From positions 1-19,596 of the forward strand of contig DCIF01000019.1 of assembly GCA_002315795.1 (NCBI GenBank): 19,596 nucleotides of DNA, read 5' to 3'. Source of the stretch: Bacteroidales bacterium UBA1733. Lineage in GTDB: Bacteria > Bacteroidota > Bacteroidia > Bacteroidales > UBA3663. Of the stretch, positions 1-7,093 are shown piece by piece (position 1 is the first letter of the stretch; each line of letters begins with the position of its first letter). The translations under genes were made by a program, and so were the position numbers. The notes under the pieces are model-generated. The model was not told where the DNA came from. It did not search any database and saw only the letters and a program-made list of their open reading frames with translations.

Positions 1-188
1 ATGGTAAACGCATAACTGCTCAGGCTGCTGGCTACATTTGAGTTGTCGGCAAGCTTGAAGCTGGTGATGACGTTGTTGTAATAGTTGGTAACGATCGATT
101 CAGAGTCATCGCCTCCCAGACAAGACGAGAGAACCAGCGATGAAACTGCTGTCCAAAACAAGAGTTTTATAGTGTCGAATATTTTCAT
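1..188 (-). CDS. Partial lipoprotein, DUF6242-like (N-terminal 62 residues)
   Basis: Reading the minus strand from the ATG at 188 gives an open frame that leaves the window at base 1, so only the N-terminus is visible. Residues 1-22 form a lipoprotein signal peptide: Lys2 and Lys8, a hydrophobic stretch, then the lipobox LSSC with the acylated Cys at 23. It is followed by LGGDDSES, an acidic run of the kind that marks surface-exposed lipoproteins in Bacteroidota. The following NYYNNVITSFKL resembles the start of the DUF6242 family of Bacteroidales lipoproteins; that assignment is from memory of the family and is only moderately sure. Function is unknown. It is transcribed divergently from prmC. 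The start is favoured because the signal peptide begins directly at this ATG. Confidence 0.7.
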   Translation of the reverse strand, partial: MKIFDTIKLLFWTAVSSLVLSSCLGGDDSESIVTNYYNNVITSFKLADNSNVASSLSSYAFT

Positions 189-209
189 TTTTTTATGTTT
201 GCAGGTGAC

Positions 210-232
210 ATGTGCGCTTTTCGCGCGCGCAT
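210..232 (-). other. GC-rich hairpin in the lipoprotein leader
   Basis: ATGTGCGC (210-217) pairs with GCGCGCAT (225-232) over 8 bp, including one G-T wobble, around a 7-base loop. It lies in the predicted 5' leader of the minus-strand lipoprotein, about 20 bases before its start codon, in otherwise AT-rich DNA. It could affect translation or be a chance alternating GC tract. No T run follows, so it is not an intrinsic terminator. Confidence 0.35.
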
Positions 233-251
233 ATAAGCCAAAAATCGTGCG

Positions 252-259
252 CAAATTTA
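252..259 (-). promoter_or_regulatory. -7 box of the divergent lipoprotein gene
   Basis: On the minus strand the sequence is TAAATTTG, a full match to the Bacteroidota -7 consensus TAnnTTTG. No clear TTTG lies about 20 bases further upstream, so the -33 element is weak or absent. Transcription would start near 245-248, leaving a leader of about 57-60 bases that contains a GC-rich hairpin. Confidence 0.45.
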
Positions 260-361
260 CTGATTTTTCTTGGAATAACCGCCTTTTCACCGCTTTTTCT
301 TGCTATATTTTAGATTATTTTTGTTAATTATCGGCTGATTTTTAGATTTTGTAAGACCTTT

Positions 362-393
362 TTTGTTTCATTATCACTTTTTTGCTACCTTTG
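362..393 (+). promoter_or_regulatory. Promoter of prmC, start point almost at the ATG
   Basis: TTTG at 362-365 and TACCTTTG at 386-393 are separated by 20 bases, matching the Bacteroidota -33/-7 promoter. The prmC ATG begins only 5 bases after the -7 box, so the predicted transcript has no, or almost no, untranslated leader. Confidence 0.7.
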
Positions 394-397
394 TGCC

Positions 398-1285
398 ATG
401 CAAAATGCGATAACGAAACTGCGTCAGGCACTGCAGAGATACGAGGCTCGTGAAGCACAATCGATCATTGATCTGCTGCTTGAGGAAGTATGCGGAATAA
501 CGCGCGTCTTCCGTATTATGAACCCCCAGCATGTGCTCTCAGACGAGCAGAAAAACCGACTTGATGACTGCGCTGAAAAACTCAGTCAGGGGATTCCTGT
601 GCAACAGGTATTAGGGTATGAATGGTTCTGTGGTCAGCGATTTAAGGTGACGCCTCATGTACTTATTCCAAGGCCAGAAACCGCTGAACTGGTGCAGTGG
701 ATCTGTGAGGAAAACAAAGGGCCTGTTGATATCTTGGATATCGGTACAGGTACGGGCTGTATTGCTTTGTCTCTGGCCCGACTTATCAACAATTCACAGG
801 TACTGGCTATTGACTTATCAACCGAGGCTCTGAATGTGGCCAGAGAAAATAGTTGTCAACAGGGGATTGATAACGTGTATTTTGCTCAGTGTGACATACT
901 TAAATCGGTTGATAACTCTTATTTTGAAACACAAATTAACCATCAATTAACTACTTATCAACCGCATAGTTTTGATATCGTTGTCAGCAATCCACCCTAT
1001 ATTTGTCAACAAGAAGCTAAGGAGATGTCAACACTTGTGCTCGAACATGAACCCAGTCTGGCACTCTTCGTTCCTGACAGTGATCCGTTACTCTTCTATC
1101 GCGCCATTGCCCAGTTTAGTCTTGAACATCTGAGGGTGGGTGGAAAACTTTATTTTGAGATCAATGCAGTCTATGGGGTAGAGACCTGTGACCTGTTGCG
1201 CCGAATGGGCTATCAAGAGGTGACGCTCAGACAAGATATCAATGGTCGTGACCGCATGGTATCTTGCAAAAAGGCTGATATTTGA
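398..1285 (+). CDS. prmC: Peptide chain release factor N5-glutamine methyltransferase
   Basis: PrmC (HemK) methylates the glutamine of the GGQ motif in release factors RF1 and RF2 using S-adenosylmethionine, which speeds peptide release on the ribosome. The 295-residue product has the usual two parts: a helical N-terminal domain (about 1-75) and a class I methyltransferase fold. Visible motifs are IPRPETAEL (90-98), the SAM-binding DIGTGTGCI (114-122) and the catalytic NPPY at 198-201. A short insertion (about 170-190) rich in N, Q and T precedes NPPY. The start is fixed by the normal family N-terminus, although the promoter box lies 5 bases upstream and there is no Shine-Dalgarno. recX follows after 54 bases. 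Confidence 0.95.
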   Translation: MQNAITKLRQALQRYEAREAQSIIDLLLEEVCGITRVFRIMNPQHVLSDEQKNRLDDCAEKLSQGIPVQQVLGYEWFCGQRFKVTPHVLIPRPETAELVQWICEENKGPVDILDIGTGTGCIALSLARLINNSQVLAIDLSTEALNVARENSCQQGIDNVYFAQCDILKSVDNSYFETQINHQLTTYQPHSFDIVVSNPPYICQQEAKEMSTLVLEHEPSLALFVPDSDPLLFYRAIAQFSLEHLRVGGKLYFEINAVYGVETCDLLRRMGYQEVTLRQDINGRDRMVSCKKADI

Positions 1286-1308
1286 TACTCGTCATTTGAT
1301 ATTTGTCA
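1281..1308 (+). repeat. 14-base imperfect tandem repeat at the prmC end
   Basis: TTTGATACTCGTCA (1281-1294) is followed immediately by TTTGATATTTGTCA (1295-1308), 12 of 14 bases identical. The first copy contains the prmC stop codon. Probably a small slippage duplication in the prmC-recX spacer. Confidence 0.5.
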
Positions 1309-1339
1309 TTGTTTTTGAAAAAATTATACACCAGACATT

Positions 1340-1834
1340 ATGTTTGCCAATAAGAATAAAAAAACGCTGACCTATGATCAGGCACTGAACCGTGCTGCAC
1401 AGTTGTGTAGTAAGGGCGAACAGTGTCCGTCGGATGTCTTTGAAAAAGTGCAGGAATGGGGACTGTCAGAGGCCGAAGCTGCGCGCCTGGTGGGTTATCT
1501 GACGCAGGAAAAATATCTTGACGAAGCGCGCTATGTGCATGCTTTTGTTAATGACAAATATACTTATCAGCACTGGGGAAAAGTGAAGATTGCCTACGCG
1601 TTGCGAATGAAGGGAATAACCGATTCTCTGATCAGTGAAACCCTTGCAGAAATCATTGATCCTGATGATTATCAGCAGACGTGTGCAGCTCTGATCAGGA
1701 CCAAGGTCAGAGGGATGGAAATGCCTCTCAGCCAGGCCGATCGGGCCAAGGTCTTCCGATTTGCCGCCCAGCGCGGTTTTGAGTCGTCGGTAATCTCAAA
1801 AGTATTGTCAAATCTTGCGTTATCCGATGATTAA
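1340..1834 (+). CDS. recX: RecX family regulatory protein
   Basis: RecX proteins bind RecA filaments and modulate (usually inhibit) recombinase activity. The 164-residue product has the family's layout of three-helix repeats. Diagnostic parts are the first repeat (about 14-50, ALNRAAQLCSKGEQCPSDVF), the LTQEKYLDEARYVHAFVNDK block (54-73), and WGKVKIAYALRMKGITDSLI (79-98). No recA is in the window, so the partner is elsewhere. It sits between prmC and the comF-like gene in the same direction and overlaps the latter by 8 bases, suggesting co-transcription. Length is ordinary for the family. Confidence 0.88.
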   Translation: MFANKNKKTLTYDQALNRAAQLCSKGEQCPSDVFEKVQEWGLSEAEAARLVGYLTQEKYLDEARYVHAFVNDKYTYQHWGKVKIAYALRMKGITDSLISETLAEIIDPDDYQQTCAALIRTKVRGMEMPLSQADRAKVFRFAAQRGFESSVISKVLSNLALSDD

Positions 1835-2501
1835 TCTGTTATTTCCCCGCCGTTGTCCCTGTTGTCAGCAGCCTCTGTTACCGGCCGAGGAAACTGTCTG
1901 TCTGAAGTGTCTGGTTTCTTTACCACGCATTCATGCTGAGATGTCCGACAATGCTGTCGAGGCAAGGATGGTGGGTCAGTTTGCCTTTGAGCATGGTACT
2001 TCTTTCTGCTTCTATACACATGGAGGTAGTGTGGCAAACATCATCAAACAAGCCAAATATCAGGACCGTCCATGGGTCGATGCAGAACTCGCCCGGTTGT
2101 TTGTACAGGAACTGCAGCTGGCACAGTCGGCCTGGCCATACGATGTTGATTGTATTGTCCCCATCCCCATACATTTGAGTCGTCTTCTGCTTCGCGGCTA
2201 TAACCAGGCAATGGCTATAGCAGAGGGCTTGCATGAGGCTTGGCAACTGCCCATAGAGTCTCATTGTCTGAAGAAGAAATTTACGCAACATACGCAGGTA
2301 GGCCTGAGTCGTGAGAAGCGTCTGCATAGTGTTATGGGAACTTTTACAGTGTCTCATCCTGAGCGCCTGAGGGGTCGTCATGTACTTCTGGTCGATGACG
2401 TGTTGACTACTGGAGCCACTCTTGTGGCAGCTGCCGATGCATTGTTGGCTGAGGTGCCAAATGTGCGCATTAGTTTTCTGACATTGGCTATGTCTGATTA
2501 A
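1827..2501 (+). CDS. ComF family phosphoribosyltransferase-like protein
   Basis: The ATG at 1827 gives 224 residues. A zinc-ribbon-like N-terminus holds four clustered cysteines (CPCC at 10-13, CLKC at 25-28) and is followed by a type I phosphoribosyltransferase fold. The PRPP loop VLLVDDVLTTGAT lies at about 186-198, with Asp190-Asp191 the expected pair. GYNQA (124-128) and GLSREKR (159-165) are also ComF hallmarks. ComF is needed for DNA uptake in naturally competent bacteria, but most homologues have no proven substrate, so function here is open. The start at 1827 overlaps recX by 8 bases. A TTG at 1815 would add MRYP, which is less plausible because the family begins near LFPRRCP. Confidence 0.9.
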   Translation: MINLLFPRRCPCCQQPLLPAEETVCLKCLVSLPRIHAEMSDNAVEARMVGQFAFEHGTSFCFYTHGGSVANIIKQAKYQDRPWVDAELARLFVQELQLAQSAWPYDVDCIVPIPIHLSRLLLRGYNQAMAIAEGLHEAWQLPIESHCLKKKFTQHTQVGLSREKRLHSVMGTFTVSHPERLRGRHVLLVDDVLTTGATLVAAADALLAEVPNVRISFLTLAMSD

Positions 2502-2525
2502 AAAAGGCCGAAAATAGTCATTTTA

Positions 2526-2557
2526 TTTGGTTATTCGAAGAATAATCCGTATCTTTG
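2526..2557 (+). promoter_or_regulatory. pyrE promoter with dyad in the spacer
   Basis: TTTG at 2526-2529 and TATCTTTG at 2550-2557, spacing 20, is a full Bacteroidota promoter. Transcription would start about 2561-2565, leaving a leader near 30 bases. The spacer holds the dyad TTATTC-GAA-GAATAA (2531-2545), a possible operator. Confidence 0.75.
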
Positions 2558-2592
2558 CGCGCAAAAAATATTAACATTATAAACTGAGAAAT

Positions 2593-3228
2593 ATGAAAAC
2601 TATAGAACGTCTCGTTGCTGAGAAGCTAATGGCTATCAAGGCTGTCAAGTTGCAGCCAAATAATCCTTTTACCTGGGCTTCAGGCTGGCATTCTCCTATC
2701 TATTGTGATAACCGTAAGACACTGGCATTTCCAGACATCCGCACCATCATCAAGGTGGGTCTGGTAAACACGATCCAGCGCACTTATGGAGATAAGGTCG
2801 ATGCTATTGCAGGTGTAGCTACAGGTGCTATTGCACAGGGTGCTCTGGTGGCCGATGCTCTGGGTCTGCCATTTGTTTACGTACGTTCGGCTCCTAAGGA
2901 TCATGGTATGGGTAACCTTATCGAGGGTCAGATTGAGGAGGGTTGGAATGTCGTAGTCGTTGAGGACCTGATCTCTACTGGCATGTCTTCGCTCAAGGCT
3001 GTAGCAGCACTGCGTCAGGCCAATGTCAACGTGCTTGGCATGGTGGCCATTTTTACCTATCAGTTCCCACAGGCTGCACAGGCCTTTGAGGAGGCTCAGG
3101 TGGAGCTTACCACCCTTTCTAACTACACCGAACTTGTAGCCGAGGCAGCAGATCTCAACTACATCAAGGCTGAGGATATTGAGGTGCTCAAACAGTGGCG
3201 TGCCAATCCGAGTGAGTGGGGAAAGTAA
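2593..3228 (+). CDS. pyrE: Orotate phosphoribosyltransferase
   Basis: PyrE joins orotate to PRPP to give orotidine 5'-monophosphate, the fifth step of pyrimidine synthesis, in the cytosol. The 211-residue length is standard. Visible motifs are the substrate-binding FTWASGWHSPIYCDNR (26-41), the flexible catalytic loop with RSAPKDHGMG (98-107), and the PRPP-binding VVVVEDLISTGMSS (120-133). Glu124-Asp125 are the acidic pair. It has its own promoter and heads a run of same-strand genes (SRPBCC protein, argH, two lipoproteins), so it is probably first in an operon that joins pyrimidine and arginine synthesis. Confidence 0.96.
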   Translation: MKTIERLVAEKLMAIKAVKLQPNNPFTWASGWHSPIYCDNRKTLAFPDIRTIIKVGLVNTIQRTYGDKVDAIAGVATGAIAQGALVADALGLPFVYVRSAPKDHGMGNLIEGQIEEGWNVVVVEDLISTGMSSLKAVAALRQANVNVLGMVAIFTYQFPQAAQAFEEAQVELTTLSNYTELVAEAADLNYIKAEDIEVLKQWRANPSEWGK

Positions 3229-3254
3229 TTATTAAGTTTAGAGTTTGAATTAAA

Positions 3255-3716
3255 ATGTCAAAATATACAAGCGACGTTAAAATCATCAACGCGGCTCAGT
3301 TTCAGGTCTGGACACGTATTAGCAATTTTAAGGTCTATCAGTTGCTCAAAGATCAGATGTCTCCTGAGCAGAAAGAGGCTATCAGAGCTAAGCTTAATGA
3401 GGTGGGCGATGGCAAAGTGCAGTTGAGTAACTTTGTCTTCTCTGACGATGCTGTAGATTTTAGGGTTTCGGGCATGGATGTGCGCATCTCTATCATCGAC
3501 CGCGAGGAGCCCATGAAGTGTGTGAAATACAAGGCAGATCAATCGCCTATCGACATGACTCTCTGGATTCAACTTCTGCCTAAGGAGGCTTACCAAACCA
3601 AGTGTAAGGTGACTGTCGAGGTTGATATTCCTTTCTTCCTCAAGCCTATGGTGGGCAAGAAACTCGATGGCGTAGCCGATCAGATTGCCGATTTCCTGAC
3701 CAAGATTCCTTATTAA
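3255..3716 (+). CDS. SRPBCC (START-like) family protein
   Basis: This 153-residue soluble protein has the alternating strand pattern of a small START-like helix-grip fold: an N-terminal amphipathic part with FQVWTRISNF (16-25), a central helix with EQKEAIRAKL (38-47), strands such as VDFRVSGMDVRISIIDRE, and a C-terminal helix from about 130 (LKPMVGKKLDGVADQIADFL). SRPBCC proteins bind hydrophobic ligands, but no ligand can be read from the sequence. It lies 26 bases after pyrE and 28 bases before argH, an order I recall from other Bacteroidales. No signal peptide or membrane segment is seen. The family call is by overall pattern and is moderately firm. Confidence 0.7.
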   Translation: MSKYTSDVKIINAAQFQVWTRISNFKVYQLLKDQMSPEQKEAIRAKLNEVGDGKVQLSNFVFSDDAVDFRVSGMDVRISIIDREEPMKCVKYKADQSPIDMTLWIQLLPKEAYQTKCKVTVEVDIPFFLKPMVGKKLDGVADQIADFLTKIPY

Positions 3717-3744
3717 TCAAACAAAGAAAACTACAGTCGTAACA

Positions 3745-5076
3745 ATGAAACTTTGGGAAAAATCTGTACAGGTAGATAAGGATATTGAGCGTTATACCAT
3801 CGGCCGCGATCGTGAGATGGACCTCTATCTGGCACCTTTTGATGTGTTAGGTTCTATGGCTCATATCACGATGCTCCAGACTATAGGTCTGCTCGAAAAG
3901 AGTGAGCTTGAGGTCCTGCTTCAGGAGATGAAATCCATCTATCAGGATGCCTGTGACGGTAAATTTGAGATAGAAGAGGGTATTGAGGACGTTCATTCGC
4001 AGGTTGAGTTGCTGTTGACCCGCCGTTTGGGTGACATCGGCAAGAAGATTCATTCGGGCCGCAGTCGTAACGATCAGGTTCTCATTGACCTCAAGCTCTA
4101 CATGCGCCATGAGATTAAAGAGGTAGTGACTGAGGCTGTGAAGCTTTTTGACATGCTACAGAAGCAGAGTGAAGCCTACAAGCACGTACTCATGCCAGGC
4201 TATACCCACCTTCAGGTGGCTATGCCATCATCATTTGGCCTCTGGTTCGGCGCTTATGCAGAGAGTCTGGTCGATGACTTGCAGGTGCTTCAAGCCGCTT
4301 ATAAGGTGACTAACCGCAATCCGCTGGGTAGTGCTGCAGGCTATGGCTCTTCCTTCCCACTTAACCGCCAGATGACTACAGATCTGCTGGGTTTTGACTC
4401 TATGGCTTATAATGTGGTCTATGCACAGATGGGCCGTGGCAAGACTGAGCGCGTAGTGGCACAGGCCTTAGGCGGCATTGCGGCTACACTGGCTAAGCTG
4501 GCTTTCGATGCCTGTATGTATTCAAGCCAGAATTTCGGCTTCATCAAGTTGCACGATGCTTTCACCACAGGTTCCAGCATTATGCCACACAAGAAGAATC
4601 CTGATGTCTTCGAACTCACACGTGCCAAGTGTAACAAGATACAGGCCGTACCAGAACAGGTCATGTTCATCTGCAACAATCTGCCAAGCGGTTATTTCCG
4701 CGACCTGCAGATCATCAAGGAAGTCTTCTTGCCTACCTTTGACGAACTGAAGGACATCTTGCGCATGGTAACTCTGATGATGGAGCATATCACCGTCAAC
4801 GACCATATCCTTGAAGACTCTCGCTATGACCTGATGTTCTCAGTAGAAGAAGTTAACCGTCTGGCAACTGAGGGTATGCCATTCCGTGACGCTTATAAGA
4901 AGGTTGGTCTTGACATTGAGGCTGGCAAGTTCACCCCTGTCAAGGAGGTACACCACACCCACGAGGGTTCAGTGGGCAATCTCTGCACCACTCAGATCAA
5001 GGGTTTGATGGACGACGTGCTATCAGGTTTCCATTTTGAGAAGGTCGATGAGGCCATTGCAAAACTGGTGAAGTAA
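3745..5076 (+). CDS. argH: Argininosuccinate lyase
   Basis: ArgH splits argininosuccinate into arginine and fumarate, the last step of arginine synthesis. The 443-residue product carries the fumarase/aspartase superfamily signature GSSIMPHKKNP (276-286), with the catalytic serine in the GSS segment. It also has SGRSRNDQ (104-111) and GYTHLQ (152-157). It begins KLWEKSVQVDKDIERYTIGRD, slightly different from the usual KLWGGRF start of proteobacterial enzymes, and is a little shorter than the roughly 457-residue E. coli form. Its TAA stop shares its last base with the ATG of the next gene (TAATG at 5074-5078), so the downstream lipoprotein is likely translated by coupling to argH. Confidence 0.96.
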   Translation: MKLWEKSVQVDKDIERYTIGRDREMDLYLAPFDVLGSMAHITMLQTIGLLEKSELEVLLQEMKSIYQDACDGKFEIEEGIEDVHSQVELLLTRRLGDIGKKIHSGRSRNDQVLIDLKLYMRHEIKEVVTEAVKLFDMLQKQSEAYKHVLMPGYTHLQVAMPSSFGLWFGAYAESLVDDLQVLQAAYKVTNRNPLGSAAGYGSSFPLNRQMTTDLLGFDSMAYNVVYAQMGRGKTERVVAQALGGIAATLAKLAFDACMYSSQNFGFIKLHDAFTTGSSIMPHKKNPDVFELTRAKCNKIQAVPEQVMFICNNLPSGYFRDLQIIKEVFLPTFDELKDILRMVTLMMEHITVNDHILEDSRYDLMFSVEEVNRLATEGMPFRDAYKKVGLDIEAGKFTPVKEVHHTHEGSVGNLCTTQIKGLMDDVLSGFHFEKVDEAIAKLVK

Positions 5077-5573
5077 TGACCTTTTCCCGCTCACTGGTGC
5101 TGCTGGCCGGTTTATCTCTATTGGCTTGCGACGATGCACAAACCTTCGATAGTCCTGTGCCGTCGCTCAATGTGAACTACAGCTGCAACATCAGTACCAT
5201 TAATGCCGCTATGCAACAGACCGATGTGCCACATCTCGACTGTCAGCCAGGCTATGTACTCATCAATAGCTATCTCAGCATCAGCGAGGTGATCGGAGTG
5301 GGCGGGTTGCTGCTTTTCCATAGCGCGTTCGAAGATACATACTACGCTTTTGATCTGGCTTGCCCCTATTGTTACAAGCACGGCAAGCAGGTTAGAGCCA
5401 TTGAGATGAACGACACCTTCTCGGCCTTCTGTACGGTGTGTGAGTCAGAGTTTCGTGGTGTGCAGTATGGTTCGCCAGCTGCCACTACAGGACCTGCCAA
5501 TCAGGAGAATCTGCCCTTGCGTAGCTATAAGGCCCGTAAGGCCAACTATACGACTCTTGTGGTATCCCCTTAG
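5076..5573 (+). CDS. Lipoprotein with a Rieske-like domain carrying CxxC...CxxC
   Basis: The 165-residue product begins with a lipoprotein signal (hydrophobic LVLLAGLSL, lipobox LLAC, Cys18, then DD). Its second half resembles the Rieske fold: FDLACPYC at 92-99, FCTVCESEF at 118-126, then a GxxxGSPAATTGPA-like turn (127-141) and LPLRSYKA leading to a final strand. True Rieske proteins bind 2Fe-2S through CxH and CxxH. Here the two clusters are C96-x2-C99 and C119-x2-C122, so a four-cysteine site for zinc or a single iron is more likely. Cys37 and Cys56 could form a disulfide outside the cytoplasm. It overlaps argH by one base and is followed 24 bases later by another lipoprotein. Function is not known to me. 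Confidence 0.72.
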   Translation: MTFSRSLVLLAGLSLLACDDAQTFDSPVPSLNVNYSCNISTINAAMQQTDVPHLDCQPGYVLINSYLSISEVIGVGGLLLFHSAFEDTYYAFDLACPYCYKHGKQVRAIEMNDTFSAFCTVCESEFRGVQYGSPAATTGPANQENLPLRSYKARKANYTTLVVSP

Positions 5574-5597
5574 AACAATACTCAATTTCTCCTTGAA

Positions 5598-7037
5598 ATG
5601 ATGCTGCGAAAAATCTTCCTTTTGTCATTCTTGGTTCTGGTGCTGGCTTTGTGCTCGTGCCACGATGAGGTATTGACTGGCGGAGATGCTCAGCCATCAT
5701 TCGAGCTTGCAGAGAAAGACTGTTATGACTTCGGTACGTTGCTCACTGGTTCCGTTTCTTCCACACGTAAGCTTATTGTGCACAATGCCAATTCTGGTGT
5801 GCTTGAACTCCAGAGCATCATCCTTCGTGGGGGTATTGAGAGCGCGTTCAGAATCAATGTCGATGGCATGTCGGGAACGTCGTTCTCGCGTTCAGAGCTA
5901 CTGCGCATGGATCGTGGAGACTCTCTTTTCGTCCTGATGGAGGTGGCAGCCCCAGTTGAACAGACCGAGCATGAACAGTTGCTTCAGGACTATCTTGATA
6001 TCAGCTGCAACGGCCGCACCACCAGCATTCTGCTCAAGGCTACGGCTATGAATGTAGAGCAGTTGCATGACAGTATCTTGACCCAAAACTTGCGCTGGGA
6101 CTCCTCGTGTCACGATAAACAGATCTTTGGTACGCTCACCATCCCTCAGGGGGTGACGCTCACTATTGCGGATTCTACCAGACTTTTCATGCACGATAAG
6201 TCGCGCATCGATGTCTATGGCAGTCTCGTAATCGAAGGCTCAGACCTTCAGCCTGTGACTCTGATTGGTGATCGCACAGACAAGATGTTCGATAATCTCT
6301 ACTACCGCGATATGGGTGGACAGTGGGGAGGTATGTACTTCCACCCAGGTAGTACAGGTAATAAGTTAGAGCGTGTCCTGATGAAAGGTATGAGCGACGG
6401 TATCCGTCTGCATCAGGATGAGCTCATCGTGCGTAATGCCACCCTGATGAATGCTGACAGTGCGCTGATCTATGCCGTCAATAGTCAGATGACCGTCGAG
6501 AACTCGCTGCTTATGAATAGTGGAGGTCCGCTGCTCGAGCTGCGTGGTGGTAACTACGACGTTACTCACTGCACTTTGGCCAACTATGCATTCTGGACTA
6601 CTATCCGTGGCGCTGATCTTCTGCTGGCCAACTATGCTGAGGAGAATAAGGCCATCGAACACTGTCCGCTCTACCATTGTCAGCTCACCAATACGCTGAT
6701 CTATGGTCGTTCGGGTAAAGATCCTAACGTAGATCTCCGCTATCGTTCATTCACTTCTCCTGAAGGTATGGTGGCCGATAGTATTTTCACCTATCGTTTT
6801 GACCATTGTCTCTTACATGCCACTGGCGGCACAGACGATGACGATTTTATTGCCACGCTATGGACCGAAGACCCGCTTTATGTGCTTATCGATATGCCCA
6901 ATTATCTCTGTGATCCACATCTGCAGCCAGAGTCTCCTGCCCGAAGCAAAGGAACGCCAAGTACACTTCAGTACTTGCCGCTAGATCTGGATGGAAAACC
7001 TCGCAATGCTATTCCTAGCATCGGGTGTTACGAATAG
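5598..7037 (+). CDS. Lipoprotein with right-handed beta-helix repeats
   Basis: The 479-residue product has a lipoprotein signal ending in the lipobox LCSC (Cys21), followed by HDE. Residues about 40-150 (CYDFGTLLTGS, STRKLIVHNANSG, LELQSI) look like an immunoglobulin-type domain of the DUF1573/choice-of-anchor kind. From about 180 to 430 it shows short repeated strands typical of a parallel beta-helix: GTLTIPQGVTLTI, IDVYGSLVIEG, LERVLMKGMSDGIRL, LIVRNATLMNADSALI, MTVENSLLMNSGG. Such helices occur in polysaccharide lyases, but no catalytic site can be recognised. A close upstream lipoprotein suggests an envelope pair. ATG at 5601 is an alternative start one codon later. The C-terminus (LDLDGKPRNAIPSIGCYE) is a common ending in this class. 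Confidence 0.82.
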   Translation: MMLRKIFLLSFLVLVLALCSCHDEVLTGGDAQPSFELAEKDCYDFGTLLTGSVSSTRKLIVHNANSGVLELQSIILRGGIESAFRINVDGMSGTSFSRSELLRMDRGDSLFVLMEVAAPVEQTEHEQLLQDYLDISCNGRTTSILLKATAMNVEQLHDSILTQNLRWDSSCHDKQIFGTLTIPQGVTLTIADSTRLFMHDKSRIDVYGSLVIEGSDLQPVTLIGDRTDKMFDNLYYRDMGGQWGGMYFHPGSTGNKLERVLMKGMSDGIRLHQDELIVRNATLMNADSALIYAVNSQMTVENSLLMNSGGPLLELRGGNYDVTHCTLANYAFWTTIRGADLLLANYAEENKAIEHCPLYHCQLTNTLIYGRSGKDPNVDLRYRSFTSPEGMVADSIFTYRFDHCLLHATGGTDDDDFIATLWTEDPLYVLIDMPNYLCDPHLQPESPARSKGTPSTLQYLPLDLDGKPRNAIPSIGCYE

Positions 7038-7045
7038 TGCCTTAA

Positions 7046-7076
7046 TTTGGTATTTTCAACTTGAAATATATCTTTG
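7046..7076 (+). promoter_or_regulatory. Promoter of the aminopeptidase P gene
   Basis: TTTG at 7046-7049 and TATCTTTG at 7069-7076, spacing 19, match the Bacteroidota promoter. The start codon at 7094 is 17 bases after the box, so the leader is only about 10-13 bases. A 13-base dyad, TTTCAA-C-TTGAAA (7054-7066), sits between the two elements. Confidence 0.68.
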
Positions 7077-7093
7077 ACCTAAAATAAATCGTT

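Noticed and set aside
85..327. 80-codon plus-strand frame near the left end
   Set aside because: It runs antisense through the lipoprotein start and its promoter, has no recognisable domain, and the minus-strand frame has a clear lipoprotein signal peptide.
1296..1306. Separate promoter for recX
   Set aside because: GATATTTG differs from TAnnTTTG at one of the defining bases and no good -33 element is placed upstream.
1815..1826. TTG start four codons upstream for the ComF-like gene
   Set aside because: The ATG at 1827 places the normal family N-terminus (LFPRRCPCC) at the start; the TTG only adds MRYP and lengthens the overlap with recX.
5076..5573. True 2Fe-2S Rieske protein
   Set aside because: The two histidine ligands are replaced by cysteines (CxxC and CxxC), so a standard Rieske cluster is not supported.
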